Assembly (NCBI GenBank): GCA_037445025.1
Contig: JBBILI010000003.1
Span: 1 to 64,000, forward strand
Direction of reading: 5' to 3'
DNA: 64,000 bases
DNA from: CAIQQQ01 sp037445025
GTDB taxonomy: Bacteria > Pseudomonadota > Alphaproteobacteria > Acetobacterales > Acetobacteraceae
Numbering within the stretch: position 1 is the first letter of the stretch; each line of letters opens with the position of its first letter. A program made the position numbers and the translations under genes. Shown one piece after another: positions 9,334 to 16,489 of this stretch. Under the pieces are notes generated by a model that was not told where the DNA came from, did not search any database, and saw nothing but the letters and a program-made list of their open reading frames with translations.

Positions 9334-10163
9334 CGGGCAAATCCTTTCGGGCGGATGCGCAGCAGCAGGGCCGCCAGCACGACGATGGTGAGACCGCCAA
9401 GGATCGGGCTGAACATCGAGCTGATGATCACCTGCGCGCCGCCCAGCACCAGCGATGCCGCCAGAAGGGCGCCGAGCGATGCGCCGGAGACCATCACCAG
9501 CATGAACGCGTTGAGCAGCCAGGGCACGCCCATGTTCGGGTCCACGCTCGACAGCGGCGTGATCAGGGCGCCGGCAAGACCCGCAAGCCCGCTGCCCAGG
9601 CTGAAGGTGATGAAACGCACCCAGCCGGCGTTGATGCCAAGGCCGCGTGCGAGATCCTCGTTCATGATCACCGCGCGGGTGGCAAGTCCCAGCCGCGTGG
9701 CGCCCAGCAGCCACGCGAAGCCGCCGCCGACGATCAGCGCCGCCAGCACCAGAAACAGGCGATAGACCGAATAGGCCTCGCCCAGCACGTCGATCGTGCC
9801 GGAGAGTGGCGAGCCCACGAACTGCACCTCGCGGCCGAAGCCCAGGGTGAGGAGCTCGCCGATGATGATGCCGAGGCCCCAGGTGGCCAGAATCGCATCG
9901 AGCGGCCGCCCGTAGAGCGGACGTACCACGAAACGTTCCACCAGCGCGCCACAGGCGGCACCGGCGATGAAGGCGAGCGGCAGGCCGAACCAGGGAGAGA
10001 GGCCGAGCTGGCTTGCGACCAGCCCGGCATAGGCGCCGAGAGTGATGAAGGCGCCATGGGCGAAGTTGACGATCTTCATCACGCCGAAGACGATCAGCAG
10101 ACCGGTGGCGACGGTGAACAGGATGGCTGCCGTGGTCAGGATGTCCAGGGATAGCGACAGCAT
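9330..10163 (-). CDS. livH: Branched-chain-type ABC transporter permease LivH
   Basis: The 277-aa polytopic protein begins MLSLSLDILTTAAILF, with GGAG seven bases upstream. It contains the LivH hallmarks VMKIVNFAHGAFITLGAY and GLGIIIGELLTLGFGREVQF. The frame is also open further upstream through the AT-rich repeat, but those residues (FFGSFFQKR) are repeat-derived and not part of the gene. It forms the second transmembrane half of the importer with the LivM domain. Copy B of the two-hairpin repeat separates it from the upstream binding-protein gene, much as REP sequences separate malE from malF. Confidence 0.92.
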   Translation of the reverse strand: MLSLSLDILTTAAILFTVATGLLIVFGVMKIVNFAHGAFITLGAYAGLVASQLGLSPWFGLPLAFIAGAACGALVERFVVRPLYGRPLDAILATWGLGIIIGELLTLGFGREVQFVGSPLSGTIDVLGEAYSVYRLFLVLAALIVGGGFAWLLGATRLGLATRAVIMNEDLARGLGINAGWVRFITFSLGSGLAGLAGALITPLSSVDPNMGVPWLLNAFMLVMVSGASLGALLAASLVLGGAQVIISSMFSPILGGLTIVVLAALLLRIRPKGFAR

Positions 10164-10184
10164 CTTGAGTCTCCGGAAGGAAGC

Positions 10185-10298
10185 GGTTCTTTTTTGAAAA
10201 AAAGAACCAAAAAACTTTTGTCCGGGGGCGCATGACGATCCGGAGAGGCAAGCGCCCAACGGACAAAAGTCTTTTGCTTCTTTTCTTCAAAAAAGAAG
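10185..10298 (-). repeat. Two-hairpin repeat, copy B (inside the amide operon)
   Basis: Hairpin 1 is GGTTCTTTTTT/AAAAAAAGAACC (10185-10208). Hairpin 2 is CTTCTTTT/AAAAGAAG (10277-10298). The middle stem pairs 10208-10224 (CAAAAaACTTTTGTCCG) with 10260-10276 (CGGACAAAAGTcTTTTG), and continues inward with GGGCGC/GCGCCC. The apex carries TCCGGAGAG. It lies 7 bp after the stop of the binding-protein gene and 21 bp before livH. Confidence 0.9.
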
Positions 10299-10305
10299 AC
10301 CTGTC

Positions 10306-11460
10306 TTAAAGCTTAGGGCACTGCGCCCCAGGATCCACATTGGCAAACGACTGGATCACCTTCACCGAACCATCGGCCTGCACCTGGCCGAGATACATGG
10401 TCAGTGGCGCATGGTGCTGCTTGTCCATCGTCACCACGCCACGCGGCCCCTTGAACGAGACGTGGCCGAGCTGCGCCAGCACCTTAGCGCTGTCGACCGA
10501 GCCCGCCTTCTCGATGGCGGCCTTGTAGAGGTAGACCGCCTCGTATTCCGGCACCGACAGATCGTTCGGGGTTTTCAGATCGGCGCCGAACTTCTTGGCC
10601 ATCGCGGCCAGGAACGCCTTGTTCTCCGGGCTGTCGATGCCGGTGACGTAGGAGGCGGAGATCACGATACCCGCGGCATCGGCCCCCATGCCCTTGGCGG
10701 TGCCCTCATCGACGGCAAGGTTGCCGTAGGGGATGGTCACAGCGGCCGCGCGCAGCTGCTTGGTCAGCGTCACGTTCGGCGCGCCGCCGGCGGTCGAGGT
10801 GATGATGGCGTCGGCGCCGGAGGCACGGAGCTTGCTGATGATCGGCGTCCAGTCCGTGCCGTCCATCGGCAGGTATTCGTCGCCGACGACCTTGCCGCCC
10901 TTCTTCTCGATATAGGCCTTGGTGAACGACAGCATGCCGCGGCCGAACGCGTAGTCGCTGCCGATGAGGAAGAAGGTCTTGGCCTTGTTGGCGGTCATGA
11001 ACTGGTCAACGATCGGCGGCACCTGCTGCTCCGGCACCCAGGCATCGACGAACATGTTGGGGCTGCAGGACTTGCCCTCGTAGAACGAGGTGTAGATATA
11101 GGGTGTCTTGGCCTTGTTGACCGCGGGCAGGCCGGCGTTGCGCGCCGCCGAGGTCTCCATCGAGATCAGCGCGTTGACCTTCTTCTGGAACAGAAGTGAA
11201 TCGAACGCGCGTTGCGCGCCGATGGCTCCCGAACCGTCATCGGCGACGTCAAGGGCGAGCTTGCGGCCGAGCACGCCGCCCTTGGCGTTGATCTCTTCCA
11301 CGGCAAGCTCGGCGGCCTGCACCACCGAGGGTGCCACGACGCTGTTGGCGCCGGAGAGGCCCACGGGAATGCCGATGGTGATCGGGTCGGCCGCGAAGGC
11401 GGTGGCGCTGGCCAGCACGAAGGCGCTGGAGACGGCGAGCAGATGGCGAAGCGAAGTCAT
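10306..11460 (-). CDS. ABC transporter substrate-binding protein (amide/urea type, Peripla_BP_6)
   Basis: The 384-aa protein has a cleavable signal peptide (MTSLRHLLAVSSAFVLASATAFA). The mature part is a type I periplasmic-binding fold: PITIGIPVGLSGANS at the start, the ligand-loop motif YTSFYEGKSCSPN, and FFLIGSDYAFGRG. The 'Y.S.YEG..CSPN' segment is shared with UrtA, FmdD and AmiC rather than classical LivJ/LivK, so the ligand is probably a short amide or urea-like compound. It lies 33 bp after the nitrilase in the same operon. It feeds LivH/LivMG/LivF in the periplasm. Confidence 0.9.
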   Translation of the reverse strand: MTSLRHLLAVSSAFVLASATAFAADPITIGIPVGLSGANSVVAPSVVQAAELAVEEINAKGGVLGRKLALDVADDGSGAIGAQRAFDSLLFQKKVNALISMETSAARNAGLPAVNKAKTPYIYTSFYEGKSCSPNMFVDAWVPEQQVPPIVDQFMTANKAKTFFLIGSDYAFGRGMLSFTKAYIEKKGGKVVGDEYLPMDGTDWTPIISKLRASGADAIITSTAGGAPNVTLTKQLRAAAVTIPYGNLAVDEGTAKGMGADAAGIVISASYVTGIDSPENKAFLAAMAKKFGADLKTPNDLSVPEYEAVYLYKAAIEKAGSVDSAKVLAQLGHVSFKGPRGVVTMDKQHHAPLTMYLGQVQADGSVKVIQSFANVDPGAQCPKL

Positions 11461-11493
11461 GAAAAGCCTCCTTTTGGGTGAAGCAAAGTAACG

Positions 11494-12360
11494 TCAGTAC
11501 CAGCCCGGCTTGATGCCGCTGCCGAGCATTTCGTCGTAGGAATCATGGCGGCGATCCCGCAGCACCTGGTTGAAATCGTTCCAGTTCCGCTTACGCCGCG
11601 CGTCCGACAGGTTGATCTCGGCCACGATGATCTCCTCGTCCTCGCGCCCGGCGGGGCCTGCCACCGGCCAGCCGGTGTAGCTCACCACCAGGCTCTGGCC
11701 GATGAACGGCTGGCCGCGCTCCACGCCCACCCGGTCGGCGCAGGCGATGAACATGGAGTTGCTGTGGGCGGCCGCCATCACCAGGATGTTGGCCATCGCC
11801 TCGCGATTCGGGTCCTGGCCGGGGATCGGCACCCAGTTGGTCGGCACGCAGACGATGTCCGCCCCCTGCAGGGCGGCAAGCCGGAAGGTTTCGGGGAACC
11901 AGGCGTCGTAGCAGATCGCCATGCCGATGCGGCCGATGCGGGTGGCATAGACGGGAAAGCCGAGATTGCCGGGCTCGAAGAACAGATTTTCCGCCGCCCA
12001 CAGATGCATCTTGCGGAACGTGCCGATAGTGCCGTCCGGCCCCACCAGAACGGCCGAGTTGTAGAGCGCCTGGCCATCGCGTTCGGCGATACCGGCGACG
12101 ATATGCAGGTTGAGCCTGGCCGCGATTGCCTCCCAGGCGGCGGTGCTCGGTCCGCCGGGAACAGGCTCGGCCAGCGCGAACGCTTCAGCACGTGATTCGA
12201 ACACGTAGCCGGAATTGACGAGTTCCGGCAGCACAACGAGATTGGCCCCGCGGGCCGCCGCCTGTTCGATCAGCGTCAGTGTCCTGGCCAGGTTGGCATC
12301 CTTGGCGCCCACCACCGGCTCCATCTGCACACATGCGACTTTGACAACGCTCTCGACCAA
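11494..12360 (-). CDS. Carbon-nitrogen hydrolase (nitrilase superfamily amidase)
   Basis: The 288-aa enzyme has the nitrilase-superfamily triad: Glu46 (LPE), Lys117 (TFRKMHL) and Cys150 (AICYDAWFPE). The start is TTG at 12360, because an in-frame stop lies 15 bases upstream and the sequence VKVACVQMEP follows at once. The ribosome-binding site is weak. It would cleave a C-N bond of an amide, carbamoyl compound or nitrile in the cytoplasm, releasing ammonia. It is the first gene after the regulatory leader and corresponds in position to amiE of Pseudomonas, but belongs to the general nitrilase superfamily; the substrate cannot be told from sequence. Confidence 0.9.
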   Translation of the reverse strand: MVESVVKVACVQMEPVVGAKDANLARTLTLIEQAAARGANLVVLPELVNSGYVFESRAEAFALAEPVPGGPSTAAWEAIAARLNLHIVAGIAERDGQALYNSAVLVGPDGTIGTFRKMHLWAAENLFFEPGNLGFPVYATRIGRIGMAICYDAWFPETFRLAALQGADIVCVPTNWVPIPGQDPNREAMANILVMAAAHSNSMFIACADRVGVERGQPFIGQSLVVSYTGWPVAGPAGREDEEIIVAEINLSDARRKRNWNDFNQVLRDRRHDSYDEMLGSGIKPGWY

Positions 12361-12405
12361 GGGAAGGCCCTTTCATTTCGAAATCAGAATTTTTAGGGCA
12401 ACGCG

Positions 12406-12452
12406 AAAAATCCCCGCATGCACAAGCCACAACCGGCTCACACATTTCGGGG
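12406..12452 (-). terminator. Intrinsic terminator in the leader of the nitrilase-transporter operon
   Basis: Read on the minus strand, CCCCG (12448-12452) pairs with CGGGG (12411-12415 region), directly followed by AUUUUU. Inside, AUGUGUG pairs with UGUGCAU through several wobble pairs and AGCC pairs with GGCU, closing a GGUUGU loop. The result is one long, nearly continuous hairpin plus a U-tract, 46 bp before the nitrilase start. Its position after amiR and before the catabolic genes fits a conditional terminator. Confidence 0.75.
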
Positions 12453-12472
12453 GGCTGACAGCCCTGATGTCA

Positions 12473-12515
12473 GCGGCAACGCTGCCGCTTGAGAAATGAC
12501 GCCTTGTCGGGCATC
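12473..12515 (-). promoter_or_regulatory. ANTAR-type tandem-hairpin RNA target (predicted)
   Basis: On the minus strand, stem GAUGCC/GGCGUC closes the hexaloop CGACAA (12498-12515). Nine bases later, stem GCGGC/GCCGC closes the hexaloop AGCGUU (12473-12488). ANTAR proteins recognise two consecutive stem-loops with hexanucleotide loops having A at position 1 and G at position 4. The second loop fits exactly; the first has the hexaloop form but not A1/G4. It lies between amiR and the terminator, where an antiterminator is expected. The assignment is inference from structure and context. Confidence 0.6.
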
Positions 12516-12532
12516 AACTGCTACGATCGAAT

Positions 12533-12573
12533 GGCAGATCCGCGTCAGCGTCAAGCGGGAATCGTGATCTGCC
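12533..12573 (-). promoter_or_regulatory. 8-bp perfect inverted repeat right after amiR
   Basis: GGCAGATC (12533-12540) and GATCTGCC (12566-12573) are perfect inverted repeats around 25 bases and begin immediately after the amiR stop. They could fold as an extra leader hairpin or serve as a protein-binding site. No U-tract follows, so it is not a standard terminator. Confidence 0.5.
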
Positions 12574-13251
12574 CTATTTTTTATCAGACAAGGGCCGATC
12601 GGCCCCCGTCAGCAGCCCCATTCCGCCCAGCACATCCGAGGCGCTTAAAATTCGGGCAGCGATGTCACCCAGCGACAGCCGCGACCGCGTCGCCTGGCTG
12701 CGCATCAGCTCATAGGCGTCGGCTTCGCTGAGTCCCTTCAGCTGCATCAGCAGCCGCGTGGCGCGCTGCACTTCGCGCCGTGTGCGCAGCTGGTCCTCGA
12801 GCTTGCGGATCTTGGTCTGCATCCGCCGGTCATAGGCGCCCAGCGCGCAGGCCAGCACCAGCGTGCTGAGCAGGCCGGTGGCCCGGATCGGCTTGTTGAC
12901 CACCGCCTGCGCGCCGCTGTCGAGCAGGCCGCGCAGCAGCGTCGGGTTCTCGTATTCCACCACGGCGATCAGCGGCGGATCGCCGTCGGCGGCGCGCCAG
13001 GGCAGGGCTGCGCTGCCGGCGCGTTCCACCAGCAGAAACACCGCATCGATCTCGTCCGGCAGCTTCGCCGGCGGCGGCCACACGCTGCGCACCTCGCAGC
13101 CGATCCGCCGGAGCTGGCGCACCAGCACATCGCCGTCCGGGTCCATCGGATGGACCACCAGCACGCGCGTGTTGCGCAGCTGGTCGATCAGCCCGCGATC
13201 GCCCGCGGCCGCTGGCCCGCGTGGGCGTGTGGGGCGTTCTATTCCAGCCAT
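12574..13251 (-). CDS. amiR: AmiR-type antitermination regulator (pseudo-receiver plus ANTAR)
   Basis: The 225-aa protein has an N-terminal receiver-like domain (about 25-140, starting LIDQLRNTRVLVVHPMD) and a coiled-coil linker (KIRKLEDQLRTRREV). A C-terminal ANTAR domain follows (about 165-210: QRATRLLMQLKGLSEADAYELM). ANTAR domains bind paired RNA hairpins and block transcription terminators. The usual phospho-acceptor Asp is not evident, as expected for AmiR, which is controlled by AmiC instead of phosphorylation. The start ATG at 13251 lies 13 bases inside the end of amiC, so the two are translationally coupled. Its target is very likely the leader directly downstream. Confidence 0.9.
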   Translation of the reverse strand: MAGIERPTRPRGPAAAGDRGLIDQLRNTRVLVVHPMDPDGDVLVRQLRRIGCEVRSVWPPPAKLPDEIDAVFLLVERAGSAALPWRAADGDPPLIAVVEYENPTLLRGLLDSGAQAVVNKPIRATGLLSTLVLACALGAYDRRMQTKIRKLEDQLRTRREVQRATRLLMQLKGLSEADAYELMRSQATRSRLSLGDIAARILSASDVLGGMGLLTGADRPLSDKK

Positions 13252-14372
13252 GTCTCGACCGGCCCATAGCTGGTCAGGTACGGATCGGGCCGCACCGGGG
13301 CCTTCGCCTCCCACGCCAGTTGAAACGTGCCATCCGCCTGCAGCACGCCGATGCGCGGGCGCAGCCAGGTATGATGATTGTCCGGGTCGATCGTCACATG
13401 CCCTTCCGGCGCGTCCATCTCCAGGCCCAGCGCCTGTTCCACCAGCGCGTTTGTATCGGTCGAGCCGGCGCGGGCGAGTGCCCGGGCAAACAGGTGCACC
13501 TGGGAATACGCCCCCTGCGACCACATGCTGACCGGCGCATCGGCGCCGAATCGAGATCGGAACGAGGCTACGAAGTTCGCATTGCTGTCGCCGCTGACCG
13601 ACGAGAAATAGCTGGCCGCGGTGACATGGCCCTCGCACAGCGCCGGGCCGATTTCGCGCACCTCCCCCTCTGCCATCGTCAGGCTTGCGATCGGCATGCG
13701 CGCCGCATCGAAACCGGCCGCGTGATACAGCCGGTAGAACGCCTGCGCCGTGGTGCCGACCACGGTGGAGAACACGACATCCGGCCGCTTCTCCGCGATA
13801 TCCGCGATCACCGGGCGAAGCCGGTCGCCATCCGCGCCGAACGGCACATAGGTCTCACGCATCACCTCGCCGCCGAGCTGGTCGACCAGGTCGCGCAGAA
13901 TGCGGTTGGTCTCGCGCGGATAGATGTAGTCAGACCCCACGAGGTAGAAGCGTTTGCCATAGGTGCGGGCGAGCCAGGCGGTGAAATGGATGCTGGTCTG
14001 GTTCGGTGCGGCGCCGGTATAGATCACGTTCGGCGAGAATTCGAACCCCTCATAAAGCGAGGGGTACCACAGCAGCCCGTTGCGCCGCTCCACCAGTTTC
14101 AGCACCGCCTTGCGGCATTGCGAGGTGGAGCAGCCAAAGATCACCGACAACCGGTCATCGGCCAACAACCGGTTGGCCAGCCTGCCGTATTCCGTCTCGT
14201 CCGAGCCTGGATCGTAGGCGACCGGCTCAATCTGCCGGCCAAGGACGCCGCCACCGCGGTTGATCTCCTCGATCGCCAGCGCGGTGCCGAAGAAGTGCTC
14301 CGATTCCGACACCTTCATCGGTCCGGACCGCGAGAACAGGACGCCGACGCGCCAGGGAGCATGATCGTTCAT
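13239..14372 (-). CDS. amiC: AmiC-type cytoplasmic amide sensor
   Basis: The 377-aa protein has a type I periplasmic-binding fold with no signal peptide (MNDHAPWRVGVLFSRSG). It carries the AmiC/UrtA hallmarks FSRSGPMKVSE, YPSLYEGFEFSPN and SDYIYPRETN. In Pseudomonas aeruginosa AmiC binds AmiR and releases it when an amide is bound. The order amiC-amiR with overlapping ends supports the same negative-control pair here. It is the first gene of the minus-strand operon, so a promoter should lie upstream, around or beyond the repeat at 14432. The transporter's own binding protein at 10306 is a paralogue with a signal peptide. Confidence 0.88.
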   Translation of the reverse strand: MNDHAPWRVGVLFSRSGPMKVSESEHFFGTALAIEEINRGGGVLGRQIEPVAYDPGSDETEYGRLANRLLADDRLSVIFGCSTSQCRKAVLKLVERRNGLLWYPSLYEGFEFSPNVIYTGAAPNQTSIHFTAWLARTYGKRFYLVGSDYIYPRETNRILRDLVDQLGGEVMRETYVPFGADGDRLRPVIADIAEKRPDVVFSTVVGTTAQAFYRLYHAAGFDAARMPIASLTMAEGEVREIGPALCEGHVTAASYFSSVSGDSNANFVASFRSRFGADAPVSMWSQGAYSQVHLFARALARAGSTDTNALVEQALGLEMDAPEGHVTIDPDNHHTWLRPRIGVLQADGTFQLAWEAKAPVRPDPYLTSYGPVETWLE

Positions 14373-14431
14373 GACCGACGATCTAATACCGATTCCCGGC
14401 GGGGCCAACCGATGGTTGGAGGGAGGCAAGA

Positions 14432-14544
14432 GGTTCTTTTTTGAAAAAAAGAACCAAAAAACTTTTATCCGTTCGGCCCAGCCCCTCCGGACAAATCGGC
14501 GCAAGCGTCAGAAAGTCTTTTGCTTCTTTTCTTCAGAAAAGAAG
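14432..14544 (-). repeat. Two-hairpin repeat, copy C (upstream of amiC)
   Basis: Hairpin 1 is GGTTCTTTTTT/AAAAAAAGAACC (14432-14455), identical to copy B. Hairpin 2 is CTTCTTTTCT/AGAAAAGAAG (14523-14544). The middle arms keep CAAAAaACTTT and AAAGTcTTTTG, but pairing fades further in. The centre has CTCCGGAC. It starts 60 bp upstream of the amiC start codon, so either the promoter is very close to the gene or the repeat lies in the transcript leader. Confidence 0.88.
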
Positions 14545-14613
14545 GCCTTGCTTCCTTCCCATACCCTTCAGAACACTTGTCACCATATCATCCCTCGCTA
14601 CCAGCGGACGCGC

Positions 14614-14760
14614 CAACGCGGCGCCACAGCCAGCAGATGCGGAGTCGTCCGTCCGTCGAAACGGATCTGCTCGTCGATGTCGTCGGTCATGACGAGCACA
14701 TGGGGATAGCGGTCCAGCACCGCAGCGAGGGCGCTGAAGATGGCGCACGTGGCGGCGTTG
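14614..14760 (-). pseudogene. Aminotransferase (class I/II) fragment
   Basis: About 47 codons read FSALAAVLDRYPHVLVMTDD, then IDEQIRFDG and HLLAVAP. This is the segment around the conserved Asp (and normally Tyr, here mutated: DDIDE instead of DDIYE) of fold-type I aspartate aminotransferases that sits near the cofactor. Nothing of the rest of the enzyme is present on either side. It is a decayed remnant. Confidence 0.6.
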
Positions 14761-14771
14761 GTGGCGATGAT

Positions 14772-14936
14772 CTCGCCATCATGCGCGGTCTCGCCCAGGA
14801 CGGCATGACGATGATGTGCGTCACCCACGAGATGGGTGTCGCCCGCGATGTCGCCGACCGCGTCTGGTGCATGGATGCCGGGCAGATCCTGGAGACCGCG
14901 GCTCCAGGTGACTGCTTCAGCCGCCCGCTCCATTCC
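14772..14936 (+). pseudogene. Amino-acid ABC transporter ATPase (GlnQ type) C-terminal fragment
   Basis: The plus-strand reading LAQDGMTMMCVTHEMG, then ARDVADRVWCMDAGQILE and APGDCFSRP, is the end of a polar-amino-acid transporter ATPase, including the switch histidine (VTHEMG). The Walker A, signature and Walker B portions are absent. It abuts fragments of unrelated genes on both sides. Confidence 0.7.
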
Positions 14937-14949
14937 AGGGGCCCTGGCG

Positions 14950-15385
14950 ATGGATCAGGCCGGTGAAATCAACCAGATCCGGGACAAATGGCTGGGGGAG
15001 TCGGGTATCCCGGTAACGGCCCGCACGGATTGCCGCCCCACCCTCGGGATCGACGAGGCCGTGGCGCGCATCGAGATGTTCGTCGCGGAAGGCGCTGACC
15101 TTCTGTTTCTCGCTTCCCAGGCGCGCCACGCCGACCCAGGCCGACGCGGCCAGGCTTGGCCTCAAGATCGGCACGGTTCCGACAGGACTTCTCTCGCCGG
15201 CGGCGGCGGGCATCCAGTCGGGCCTGGCTGCCTTGGCCGCCGGAAAGTCAGAATCGGAGCTGGCGCTCCCCCCTGCAGCCCTGCGCGACATGCCGGGCTA
15301 CCCGGCCCATGACGCCCATGCGCGGACGCCCCTCGCCCGCTGCGTGTGCAACGCTCATGACACCGCCGGCACCGAAGTGAAGTAG
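14950..15385 (+). pseudogene. Chimeric remnant: binding-protein tail joined to a PEP mutase/isocitrate lyase family fragment
   Basis: The short piece GEINQIRDKWLGE (about 14960-15000) matches the C-terminus of amino-acid binding proteins (SBP_bac_3). In the same frame it passes directly into PVTARTDCRPTLGIDEAVAR and MFVAEGADLLFL, a segment of the isocitrate lyase/phosphoenolpyruvate mutase barrel. Near 15120-15160 the frame shifts, and the continuation KIGTVPTGLLSPAAAGIQSG...LPPAALRDMPGYPAHDAHAR lies in the next frame, ending at TAG 15383. No single function survives. The fragments suggest a lost amino-acid transporter operon. Confidence 0.55.
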
Positions 15386-16347
15386 CGAGCGTGATCGAGA
15401 TCGGCGATCAATCCCGGCTCGGCGGGCTGCCAGCCCAGCTGGGCGCGCGTCAGGTCGCTTGTGGCCGGATTGTCGGCCGTGATGAACGGAGCGAGAAAGC
15501 CGAACTGCCTCGGTGCCGCGTCGGCCGCGATGCCGATCACGGGAACATTCAGCCGGCGGCCAATCACGTCGGCGATCGCGCGGAACGGAATGCCTTCGTC
15601 CGCGACAGCATGATAGCGCGCACCGGCGATGCCGCTCTCCAGCGCCAGCCGGAACAGCCGCGCCGCATCGGCGCGGTGCACGCCGGTCCAGCGATTGGTA
15701 CCGTCGCCGATGAAGGCGGCGTTGCCCTTCTTGCGCGCGGTCGCGATCAGCTGCGGCACAAAGCCGGTATCGCCGTCACCGTGCACCGAAGGAGCCAGCC
15801 GGATCATCGTTGCCCGCACGCCGAGCGAGGCCAGGGCCTCCACCCTCTCCTCCGTTATCGCCCGGGCGATCCCGGGTGACCCCGGCTCCGGCGCGTCGTG
15901 CTCCGTCGCAGGGCGCTTCGCCCGCCTTGCGCTGTCCGCCAGCCCCATGACGCCGAAGGTCGTCACGAACGGCCGGCCGGATCCCTTGAGGGCCGCGCCG
16001 AGCGTGTCGATCGCGCGACGATCCGCTTCGGCCGAAACCGCCAGGAAGCGAGAGACGATGCCGCTCGGCAGCCCGCCGAACAGGATGCGAAGGCGGTTCA
16101 GGAACGGAACCTGCGACAGGCCATGCATGAAGGCGAGGTGGATCACCCCGTCCGAAGCCGCCGCCGCGCTGCGAAGGCTTTCCAGGTCGTCGATGTCACC
16201 GCGATGCGGCACGATGCCGCGGGCCCGCAGCGCCTCGGCCTTCGCCGCGGAACGCGCCAGGGCGGTGACTTCATGGCCCGCTCCGATCAGCTCGTTGACA
16301 ACGGCGGAGCCGACGAAACCGGTGGCCCCAGTCACAAATACACGCAT
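15355..16347 (-). CDS. NAD(P)-dependent epimerase/dehydratase family (extended SDR) protein
   Basis: The 330-aa protein starts MRVFVTGATGFVGSAVV, the Rossmann GxTGFxG motif at residues 7-13, preceded by a clear AGGAAGAGGA ribosome-binding site. It includes DIDDLESLRSA and VIHLAFMHG, typical of atypical/extended SDR proteins annotated as NAD-dependent epimerases. It is probably a soluble oxidoreductase or reductase of unknown substrate. It diverges from the AraC-type regulator at 16490 with 142 bp between starts, so that regulator probably controls it. Confidence 0.88.
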   Translation of the reverse strand: MRVFVTGATGFVGSAVVNELIGAGHEVTALARSAAKAEALRARGIVPHRGDIDDLESLRSAAAASDGVIHLAFMHGLSQVPFLNRLRILFGGLPSGIVSRFLAVSAEADRRAIDTLGAALKGSGRPFVTTFGVMGLADSARRAKRPATEHDAPEPGSPGIARAITEERVEALASLGVRATMIRLAPSVHGDGDTGFVPQLIATARKKGNAAFIGDGTNRWTGVHRADAARLFRLALESGIAGARYHAVADEGIPFRAIADVIGRRLNVPVIGIAADAAPRQFGFLAPFITADNPATSDLTRAQLGWQPAEPGLIADLDHARYFTSVPAVS

Positions 16348-16489
16348 GGTCTTATCCTCTTCCTCGCTTCAGCCGCCCTGATCGGCCGGCCGGTCACCCG
16401 GAGAGCTATCCGGTGGTGACTTTTTTCTATCGCAAGGAGGCAGGCGTCTCTATAATCTGAAATCCAAATTCATTTACTGATCGTCCAAA

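Noticed and set aside
6896..9400. 834-codon frame merging livF with upstream sequence
   Set aside because: Only the last 235 residues are coherent protein. The part before ATG 7603 is out of frame with the real livMG gene.
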